A stretch of 34,282 nucleotides of DNA, taken from assembly GCA_905235375.1 (NCBI GenBank), contig CAJOLH010000061.1, positions 1-34,282 on the forward strand. The letters are read 5' to 3'. Below are positions 1-8,700 of this stretch, one piece after another. How positions within the stretch are numbered: the stretch's first letter is position 1; each line of letters begins with the position of its first letter. Below the pieces are notes generated by a model. The model saw only the letters and a program-made list of their open reading frames with translations, did not search any database and was not told the origin of the DNA. Both the position numbers and the translations under genes were made by a program. This stretch comes from an uncultured Bacteroidales bacterium. Its GTDB lineage: Bacteria > Bacteroidota > Bacteroidia > Bacteroidales > UBA3663.

Positions 1-537
1 GATGCCGCCCCCGAGGAGCTGGTGGAGCGCGTAAGCGGAGAGGTGAACCGCTTCGTGGAGAATGCCGAGCAGAGTGACGACCTGACGATGCTCGCCATCC
101 GCTATGCGCCTCACCGCGAATACGTCATGCTGGGCGAATTCACCCTGAAGAATGACGTGAAACAGGTGAAGGAGCTGAACGCCTTCGTGAAGAGGGTGGG
201 CGACAAGCTGGGCATCGAGCCTTCGGTGGCAGGGGCCATCAGGCTGGCTGTGGAGGAAGCCGTGGTCAACGTGATTGATTATGCCTACCCTGCCGGCACC
301 AGCGGAGACATCACCGTCAGTGCCGCGTCCGACGGGCATCGGCTGAAGTACGTCATCATCGACTCGGGCGTCTTCTTCGACCCGACTGAGCAGGCACAGG
401 CCGACACGTCGCTTTCGGTCGAAGAGCGCCCCGTGGGCGGACTGGGCGTGCTGCTGATGCGCGAGCTGATGGATGCAATCAACTACGAGCGCATCGATGG
501 CAAGAACACCCTGACGCTCATCAAAAGGTTGGAGTAG
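1..537 (+). CDS. SpoIIE-type phosphatase fused to RsbW-like ATP-binding domain (5' truncated)
   Basis: The reading frame is open from base 1, so the gene begins upstream of the window and 178 residues are visible. The first ~35 match the end of a PP2C/SpoIIE (RsbU-like) phosphatase, with the metal-site signature [12 protein letters not shown]. The rest is a GHKL anti-sigma kinase domain: N-box helix [19 protein letters not shown], a DSG motif ([10 protein letters not shown]), and a G2-type loop [13 protein letters not shown]. In known partner-switching systems the kinase phosphorylates a STAS protein and the phosphatase removes the phosphate. A STAS gene lies 480 bp downstream on the same strand, which fits. 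The phosphatase core cannot be judged here. A 9-bp repeat array begins at the last base of the stop codon. Family assignment is confident; the target is inferred. Confidence 0.88.
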   Translation, partial: DAAPEELVERVSGEVNRFVENAEQSDDLTMLAIRYAPHREYVMLGEFTLKNDVKQVKELNAFVKRVGDKLGIEPSVAGAIRLAVEEAVVNVIDYAYPAGTSGDITVSAASDGHRLKYVIIDSGVFFDPTEQAQADTSLSVEERPVGGLGVLLMRELMDAINYERIDGKNTLTLIKRLE

Positions 538-806
538 TTCGAATGGTTCGAATGGTTTGAATGGTTTGAATGGTTCGAATGGTTCGAATGGTTCGAATGG
601 TTTGAATGGTTTGAATGGTTCGAATGGTTCGAATGGTTTGAATGGTTTGAATGGTTCGAATGGTTTGAATGGTTCGAATGGTTTGAATGGTTTGAATGGT
701 TTGAATAGTTTGAATGGTTCGAATGGTTCGAATGGTTGCTTGTCCTCAACCCCCTCAAACCCTTCGAACTCCTCAAACCCCTCAAACCCTTCGAACTCCT
801 CAAACT
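537..806. repeat. 9-bp tandem array GTTYGAATG with an inverted companion block
   Basis: From 537 to about 737 there are roughly 22 contiguous 9-bp units, GTTCGAATG or GTTTGAATG, mixed irregularly. From 739 to 806 the units change to the CCTCAAACC/CTTCGAACT type, which is essentially the same unit read from the other strand. The segment is thus an imperfect inverted repeat that could fold into a long hairpin. Many units also carry the palindrome TTCGAA. The frames are open on both strands because the period is a multiple of three, giving repetitive Asn-Gly-Ser or Asn-His-Ser strings. I do not regard these as proteins. The array fills the gap after the phosphatase/kinase gene and runs into the palindromic element at 807. 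Confidence 0.92.
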
Positions 807-944
807 GGTCGCTGCGCTCAAAATTATAGAAAAATTAAATCAAAAAATTATAAGAAAAACGGAACGAGATTGGTCACGGGGTTAGATTCCCTTCTTTTGA
901 TAATTTTTAAAATCAATTTTCTTATAATTTTGAGCGAAGCGACC
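807..944. repeat. Palindromic MITE-like element, copy 1
   Basis: A 138-bp element with terminal inverted repeats: GGTCGCTGCGCTCAAAATTA on the left and TAATTTTGAGCGAAGCGACC on the right (one mismatch). The interior is AT-rich and also partly symmetric, with a non-symmetric centre of roughly 35 bp. A second copy lies at 11612-11752 in the same orientation with the same ends and arms but a different centre. No ORF is carried. It occupies most of the gap before the STAS gene. Size and symmetry fit a non-autonomous miniature element or a large REP/BIME-like repeat. I did not identify the family. Confidence 0.85.
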
Positions 945-1017
945 CCAATAACAAGAATGTTATATAGAAGTGAATAAAAGTTTCATTCTTAATCCAAATA
1001 ATAAATTTTAATTGACT

Positions 1018-1320
1018 ATGGTAGCAACTATCCATGAAATCGACAACCAGTATGTAGCAACCTTGAAAGGCGAACTCGACACGGCTGCAGCCGTTGAGGC
1101 CGAACAGGTGCTGAAACCCCTCTACAAGAGTGATGGGCGCGACATCATCATCGACTGTACGGATCTGGAATATATCGCATCCAGCGGTTTGCGCATCCTC
1201 ATCAGCATCCTGAAGGGAGCAAGGGCCAATGGCAGCAAGGTCGTGATTCGAAACCTGAACGACGACATCAGGAACGTGTTCCGCCTGACGGGATTCATCA
1301 ATCTGTTCGAAATCGTATGA
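1018..1320 (+). CDS. STAS-domain anti-sigma factor antagonist
   Basis: A 100-residue single STAS domain of the SpoIIAA/RsbV type. The strand-turn-helix IIIDCTDLEYIASSGLRIL carries the conserved Ser-Ser-Gly, Ser55-Ser56. By analogy with SpoIIAA the serine next to Gly is the phosphorylation site. The ATG at 1018 is chosen over a TTG two codons upstream because the domain begins there. It follows the phosphatase/kinase fusion at 1-537, its likely partner, although two repeat elements now separate them. Its stop overlaps the start of the outer-membrane protein gene as ATGA (1317-1320), which implies translational coupling and a shared message. No TAnnTTTG promoter box is visible in 945-1017. The sigma factor or other target is not in the window. 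Confidence 0.92.
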   Translation: MVATIHEIDNQYVATLKGELDTAAAVEAEQVLKPLYKSDGRDIIIDCTDLEYIASSGLRILISILKGARANGSKVVIRNLNDDIRNVFRLTGFINLFEIV

Positions 1321-2681
1321 CACGCCTGTTCCGCTCCATCCTGCCCTGCATCCTTGCGGTGCTGCTCCCCGTGGCAGCACTGGCGCAAGGCAAAGCCGAA
1401 GCGAAGCCGAAGGCGTCGGAACCGGCTGTGCCCCAGGGGGGCGCGCTGACCATCGACCTGAATATGCTTTCGCATGGCGAGGTGCGCAATGGCGGCATGA
1501 TCGACTCAGGCAGTGACGCCAACGAGGCGACAGACACCGACAACAGTTCACGCTTCATGATGGGTCGCGAACGTCTCATCATCGACTATCGGCGCACGGG
1601 GCTCCAGACGTATATCAACATCCAGCACAGCGGCCTCTGGGGCCAGTCGGGCAAAGGCGCGTTCAATGTCTTCGAGGCATGGTCGCGGTTGGACCGATAC
1701 GGGATGTTCGCCCAGATTGGACGCATAGCCCTCGCTTACGATGACCAGCGCATCATCGGCACCAACGACTGGGCGGTGGCTTCGCTTTCGCACGACGTGC
1801 TGCGCCTGGGCTACGAAGGGCATGGACACAAGGCGCACGTCATCCTGGCCTACAACCAGAATGCCGAGGTGACCGTCAGCGGCGGCAACTACTATGTCAA
1901 TGGCGCCCAGCCCTACAAGTCGATGCAGGTGCTGTGGTATCACTACGACCTGCCCCGTGTGCCATTGGGCATGTCGCTGCTCTGGATGAACATCGGGATG
2001 CAGTCGGGCAAAGAGTACGTCAAACCCCACACCGAGGTTCAGCGGCTGCTGGGTGGATATGCGGCCTATAAACCCAAGAATTGGATTGTCGAAGGTTCGT
2101 ACTATCATCAGTTCGGCAACGATGAGTATGGCCTCGACATCGACGCATGGATGGCGAGCGCCTCTGTGCGATGGTCGCCTGGCGCCCTGTGGAGCCTGAA
2201 GGCTGGCTACGACTACCTGAGCGGTGATGAGGATTTTGCCGTTCCTCCATCGAGCTATATCGGTCTGATCCGGCACAAGACCGTCCGAGGCTTCGATGCC
2301 ATCTACGGATCGCACCACAAGTTCTATGGGGCGATGGACTTCTTCTATGTCAGCACTTACGTGTCAGGTTTCACGCCCGGTCTCCAGAACGTTTACGCGG
2401 GCGTTCAGGTCATTCCCCTTAAGGACCTCACCTTCGATGCTGCCTTTCACTACCTCGCCACAGCCACCACGCCGAGCGATATGAAGAGAACATTGGGCTA
2501 CGAAGTTGAGCTACAGGCGAGCTACGTCATTGCCAAGGACATCCGCCTCTCGCTCGGCTATTCCTACATGACTGGCACTGAAACGATGGACAGGCTGAAG
2601 CGCGCCAACGGCGATGGCAACCTTAATTGGGGCTGGTTCTCGCTCATCGTCAATCCGCGCATTTTTTCCACAAAGTGGTAA
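1317..2681 (+). CDS. Predicted outer-membrane beta-barrel (porin-like) protein
   Basis: 454 residues with an N-terminal signal peptide (hydrophobic stretch ILAVLLPVAALAQ, cleavage expected after Ala at ~22). The body alternates polar and aromatic residues in strand-like segments such as YINIQHSGLWGQ, SVRWSPGALWSLKAGYDYLSG and RLSLGYSYMTGTETM. It ends in an aromatic residue (Trp), as outer-membrane barrels often do. The architecture resembles alginate-export/porin-type barrels, but I cannot name a family. It starts inside the STAS stop codon (ATGA overlap) and ends 26 bp before the NRPS start, so one transcript for STAS, barrel and NRPS is likely. A role in moving the NRPS product or a precursor across the outer membrane is an inference from position only. 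Confidence 0.75.
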   Translation: MTRLFRSILPCILAVLLPVAALAQGKAEAKPKASEPAVPQGGALTIDLNMLSHGEVRNGGMIDSGSDANEATDTDNSSRFMMGRERLIIDYRRTGLQTYINIQHSGLWGQSGKGAFNVFEAWSRLDRYGMFAQIGRIALAYDDQRIIGTNDWAVASLSHDVLRLGYEGHGHKAHVILAYNQNAEVTVSGGNYYVNGAQPYKSMQVLWYHYDLPRVPLGMSLLWMNIGMQSGKEYVKPHTEVQRLLGGYAAYKPKNWIVEGSYYHQFGNDEYGLDIDAWMASASVRWSPGALWSLKAGYDYLSGDEDFAVPPSSYIGLIRHKTVRGFDAIYGSHHKFYGAMDFFYVSTYVSGFTPGLQNVYAGVQVIPLKDLTFDAAFHYLATATTPSDMKRTLGYEVELQASYVIAKDIRLSLGYSYMTGTETMDRLKRANGDGNLNWGWFSLIVNPRIFSTKW

Positions 2682-2707
2682 ACCTTCTCTTAACCTCTTT
2701 TCTCAAT

Positions 2708-5700
2708 ATGAAACAATCCACCCCTCTGTCAAAAGTCCAGTATGGTATCTACGTCGAATGCGTAGGTCATATCGGAGAAATATGTTATAACCTTCCTTAC
2801 CTCTATCTGCTCGACAGGTCACTTGATGCGACACGTCTGATTGACGCTGTTCGTCAAGCCGTCATGGCGCATCCCACACTCTTCACGCGCATCGAACTTA
2901 CCGACGAAGGCGAGCCTCGTCAGGTCATCGACATGGAGCGCGAGTCGTGGTCGCTCGATGTGGAGGATGTCGATGATGTCGAGCAAAGTGCGCCCCGATT
3001 GGTCGCACCCTTCGACCTCTATGGCGGCCGTCTTTTCCGCTTCCATCTGTTGCGCGATGCACGTCACTACGGTCTGCTCATCGACTATCACCACCTCATC
3101 GTCGATGGCACATCGATGAGCCTGCTCCTCCACGACATAAGCGCAGCCTACGACGGCAAGCCGCTTGCGCCCGAAGTAGTTTCGCTTGCCGACATCGCTA
3201 TGCAGGAGGATGCCCAGCGTCAGTCGCCCGCCTTCGAAGATGCCCGTCAGTGGTATGCTCGCAACTTCGACTGTGGCGATACGTTCTCACCGCTGTTACC
3301 CGATAGAGAAGACCCCACACCTTCCGAGGGACACCTGCTTCGCACGTTGCAGACCGATATGTCCCGCATCGAACAGTTCTGCCGTCAGCACGGTATCTTC
3401 AAGAGCACGTTCTTCACCATGGTCTACGCCTACCTTTTGGCTAAATACAACAACGATCAGGAGTCGCTCTTCGATACGGTTTACAACGGTCGCAAGTCGA
3501 AGGAGTGGTCGCGCACCGTCGGTATGTTCGTCAAGACCCTGCCCGTCTATGCAAAGTTTGCAGCCGACACCACCGTGATCGACTATCTGCGCCTGGGACA
3601 GGAACAGATGGGCGGTTGTCGTGAGCACGACATCTATTCCTACAGTGATATTGTTGAGGACTTGAAACTACAGGCTGGCACGATGTTCGCCTGGCACGGC
3701 CTGCTTTTTTCCGATGACAAGTTGTGCGGACTCCCTATGAAGGCACAGCGCATCGGCAACAGCACCCTCGATGCACCGCTCTATCTCAAGGCATTCGTTC
3801 TCGACGGCAAGTGCCAGGTGAAGGCTGAGTACCATGCCAATGAGTATTCTTCCGATCTCATCGCGCAGTTCCTCGAAAGTTATGAAGCCGTGGTCGAAGG
3901 GATGCTCACCCAGCAACTGCTGGCCGACATCGACCTCGCCACTTCGTCGCAGGTGGCCCTGCTGGACGGTTTCAACAGCAACGATGCTGACTACGATGAC
4001 ACACAGACCATCGTCTCGCTCTTCTGCCGCCAAGCCAAGGCAACACCCGACAACATCGCCGTGGTCTTCAAGGGCCGCCAATATACTTATGCCCAGGTTG
4101 ATGCTCTCAGCGACCGCATTGCTGCCTACATCGTTGCCCAAGGATTGCAGCCCGAGGACGTTGTGTCTGTACTTATTTCGCGCAGCGAATGGATGGCCAT
4201 TGCTTCGTTGGGTGTGCTTAAGGCAGGATGCGCCTATCAGCCCCTCGATCCGAGTTATCCGAAGGAGCGTCTCAACTTCATGATGAAGGATGCCAGCGCA
4301 CGTCTGCTGATTGCCGATGCCGAGCTGCGTACCATTGTCGATGAATTCGACGGCGAAGTGCTGGAGATCCTTAAGGATTCTAAGGGAATGGAAGGGATTC
4401 TTAGGGATTCTAAGGGACAAATGATTTCTGTGTCCCAAATGCTTCAAGAAAATGAAACGTCCCTTAATATCCCTAAATATCCCTTAGCATCCCTTAATAT
4501 CCCTAAAAAACTCTCTCCCTCCAGCCTGTTCATCATGCTCTACACCTCAGGCTCCACGGGTATTCCCAAGGGCTGCCAGCTCACCCATGGCAATCTGGTG
4601 GCCTTCTGCAATTGGTATCAGAAGTTCTACGAATTGAAGCCCGAGAACAGGGTGGCCGCCTATGCCAGCTATGGCTTCGATGCCTGCATGATGGACCTCT
4701 ATCCTGCCCTGACTTGCGGTGCCGCCGTGCACATCATCCCCGAAGAGATTCGTCTCGACCTTATCGCCTTGAACGACTATTTCGAGCAGAACAATATCAC
4801 CCATTCGTTCATGACCACACAGGTGGGCTATCAGTTTGCCACCAGCATTGAAAACCATTCGCTCAAGTACCTTTCGACAGGTGGCGAGAAGCTTGCTGCT
4901 ATCACCCCGCCCGTGGGCTATAAGTTCTATAATGGATATGGTCCGACGGAATGCACCATCTTTACCACCTGCTATCTGGTAGAGAAGAAGATGAAGGAAA
5001 TTCCTATCGGCAAGGCTCTCGACAACCTACGCCTCTACGTGGTCGATCCGCAAGGCCATCGTTTGCCCGTCGGTGCAGCAGGCGAGTTGTGGGTGGCAGG
5101 TCCCCAGGTGAGTCGTGGCTATCTCAACCGCCCGGAGAAGACGTCCGAGGTCTATATCTCCAATCCGTTCACAGCTGAGGCAAAGTATGCCCGTGTCTAT
5201 CGCACAGGCGACATCGTGCGCTATCTCCCCGATGGCAACATCCAGTTTGTGGGTCGTCGCGACGGTCAGGTCAAGATACGTGGTTTCCGCATCGAACTCA
5301 AGGAGGTCGAAAGTGTCATTCGCGAATTCCCCGGCATCAAGGATGCCACCGTCCAGGCCTTCGACGAGGAAGGTGGCGGCAAGTTCATTGCTGCCTACAT
5401 CGTCAGCCCCGAGACCATCGACATCGAGGCGCTCAACCAGTTCATTCTCGACCAGAAACCGCCCTATATGGTGCCCGCTGTGACCATGCAGATCGATGCC
5501 ATTCCGCTCAACCAGAACCAGAAGGTCAACAAGCGTGCCCTGCCCAAGCCCGAACGCAAGGCCTCGAACCTTTCAACCCCCTCGAACCTTTCAAACCTTC
5601 CCATGAATGTGCTCGAAGAGGAACTGCACGAAATGCTGGCAGGCATCGTGAACAACCGCGACTTCAATATTGCTACCCCATTGGCCTATACCGGACTGAC

Positions 5701-8700
5701 ATCCATCTCTTCCATCAAGCTTGCTGTGCAGGTCAACAAGCGCTATGGTGTAGCCCTCGACTCCCGTTCGCTCGTCAAGACAGGCACATTGCAGAGCATC
5801 GAGAACGAGATTCTGAAGGCATGGATGCAGGGAGGTCCTCAAACCTCTCAAATCCCTCAAACCCTTCAAACCTCTCAAACCCTTCAAACCTCTCAAACCC
5901 CTTCTTCCCCCATCAAGGCTACCTCCGCCCGCCTTTCCTACGCCCAGACGGGTGTCTATTTCGACTGCCTCAAGAATCCCACTTCCACCATCTACAACAT
6001 CCCCTATCTGCTCACCTATCCAAGCGGAACGGATGCCGTGCGCCTTGCCGAAAGTGTGAAGCGCGTCGTAGGTCTGCATCCCGAACTCTCCGTGCGTTTC
6101 GCCACGCAGGGCGATGCCATTGTGCAGATTGTCGATGATACCCTCACCCCCGAGGTGCCTATCGAAGAGATGTCGCCCGAGCAGTTGGCAACCTACAAGA
6201 ACGAGTTTGTCCAGCCCTTCAACCTGCAGAAGGCTCCACTCTACCGCTTCAAGATAGTTCGTACAGGCGAAGGTGTGCACCTGCTGATGGACATCCATCA
6301 CCTCGTGTTCGATGGTGGCTCTGCCGACCTTTTCATCCGTCAGCTCAATGCTGCACTTGAAGGCAAGGACGTTGAAGCTGAGACCTATTCCTATCTTGAT
6401 TTCGCCATCGACCAGCAGAAGGCCGAGGAGAGCGACGCGTTCCGCGCTGCCCAGCAGTTCTTTGCCGAGCGTCTGCAGAGTTGCGAAGGTGCCAGCGAGA
6501 TACCTGCCGACCTGCCCAAGAGCGACCAACAGGGATGGATTGGCGAGGAGGTTTGCTGTCCCGATTTCGAACGCGCTACGGCCTTCTGCCGCAGTCAGGG
6601 CATCACGCCCGCCCACCTCTTCCTCGCCGCTACGTCCTACGTCGTGTCGCGCTATACCAACAATCGCGACGTCTATCTCTGCACCGTCAGCAGCGGACGC
6701 AGCAATCTCCGCATTACCGACACCGTGGGTATGTTTGTCAACACGCTCGCCCTCGGCATCTCCATCGACGATGTTACAGTCGGCAAGTTCCTGAGGGCCA
6801 CCAGCGAGACGTTCGACCAGACCCTCCGCCACGAGGATTATCCCTTTGCCCGCATCGCCACCGACTACGGCTTCCGTCCCGCCATCGCCTATGCCTATCA
6901 GGTGGGTGTGCTTTCGGAATACAGCGTGAATGGTAAGACGGTAGGGCAGGAGTTGCTCGAACTCAAGGTGCCCAAGTTCAAGATCAACATCAAGGTCGAA
7001 ACGCGCGGTGTGGTGGTGCAGTACGACGACAGTCTCTACTCTGCCCGTCTTGCTCGTGGCTTGGCCGAAAGCATCGTGGCTGTTGCCAAGCGAATGGTCG
7101 AAAATCCCGAGGCCAGGGTGCGCCAACTCTCCATCGTCAGCGAAAGCCAGGAGCAGGAGTTGTCCACTCTGCGGCAGACGGCCACAGCTGATGCGCCGTT
7201 CCGGTTCTTCCACGACTGCATTCCATATTTTGCCTCCAAGCAGCCCGACCACGAAGCTCTCGTTGCCACCGATGCCCGCTTCACCTATCGCGAAATGGAG
7301 GAGGTGACCCGAGGCATTGCCCAAGCCCTGCACCAACGTGGCGTGAAGGAGCGCGACCGTGTGGCCCTGCTCCTGCCGCGCACCAGTCGGCTCATCCTTT
7401 CGCTCTTCGGCGTGCTCCGCGCAGGTGCCGCCTACATCCCCTGCGACCCCGAGTATCCCGCCGACCGCATCCGTCTCATCCTTGAGGACAGCGAAGCGCG
7501 GTTCATCATCACCACTGCCGACCGCCTTGCTTCCGTCCCCGCTGAGAAGGCCATCGATGTCGAAGATTTGATAGGTTCCGTTTGTAGCGATGCCATCGCA
7601 ACAAACATCACCCCCGACGACCTCGCCTACCTCATCTACACCAGCGGATCGACAGGCCGTCCAAAGGGCGTGATGCTGCGTCACGAAGGCATCTGCAATT
7701 ATCTCTACGGCCATCCCGCAAACGTGTTTGCCAATGGAGTGCTCACCGATGCGCGTCGCATCCTCAGCGTCACCACCATCTCGTTCGACGCCGCTTTGCA
7801 GGACATCGGCATGGCGTTCTACAACGGCAAGACGCTCGTCCTGGCTACTGAAGAGCAGGCCAACAACCCGCTCGACCTCGCCGCCCTCATCGAAGGCCAG
7901 CAGGTCAACATGGTGTCGGGCACGCCTTCGCGCTGGCAGACGTGGCTCACCAGCCCCGACTTCTGCCGTGCCATCTCGCATGTCGATATCTGTCGCGCCG
8001 GTGGTGAGAAGTTCTCCGACCAGTTGCTTGCCCAGATGCGCAGCATTACCAAGGCCCGTATCTTCAACTGCTATGGGCCCACCGAAATTACGGTGGCTTC
8101 GAACAACAAGGAACTCACCCATGCCGAATTGGTCGCCGTGGGCAAACCGCAGCTCAATGTCAAGGAATTCATCGTCGATCAGGACGGCAACGAACTGCCC
8201 GTTGGCGTGGTGGGCGAACTCTACATCGGCGGACGTGGCGTGGCACGCGGCTACAACAACCTCGACAAGATGACGCGCGAACGCTTTGTCGAATATCATG
8301 GCGAACGCGTCTATCGCTCGGGCGACTATGCCCGATGGTTGCCCGATGGCGACGTGGTGATTCTGGGTCGCACCGACCATCAGATCAAGCTGCGCGGACT
8401 CCGCATCGAGTTGGGCGAAATCGAGAACGTCATGCTTCGTGTCGAAGGGATGAAGAAGGTGGTCATCCTCATTCGCAAACTCGGCGACAAGGAGCACCTT
8501 TGCGCCTACTACACCGCCGACCGACGGATAGCACCCGATGCGCTCAAGGCCGAGATCTCGAAGAGCCTCACGCAGTACATGGTGCCTACGGCCTACCTCC
8601 AGCTCGACGAGATGCCGATGACACCCAACGGAAAGACCGATGTCAAGGCATTGCCCGAACCGCAACTCGCCGTCACTTCGGCTTACGTGGCTCCTGCCAA

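Noticed and set aside
483..829. Frames on both strands giving Asn-His-Ser and Asn-Gly-Ser repeats
   Set aside because: They arise only because the 9-bp repeat keeps all frames open; there is no start context, domain or conserved flank.
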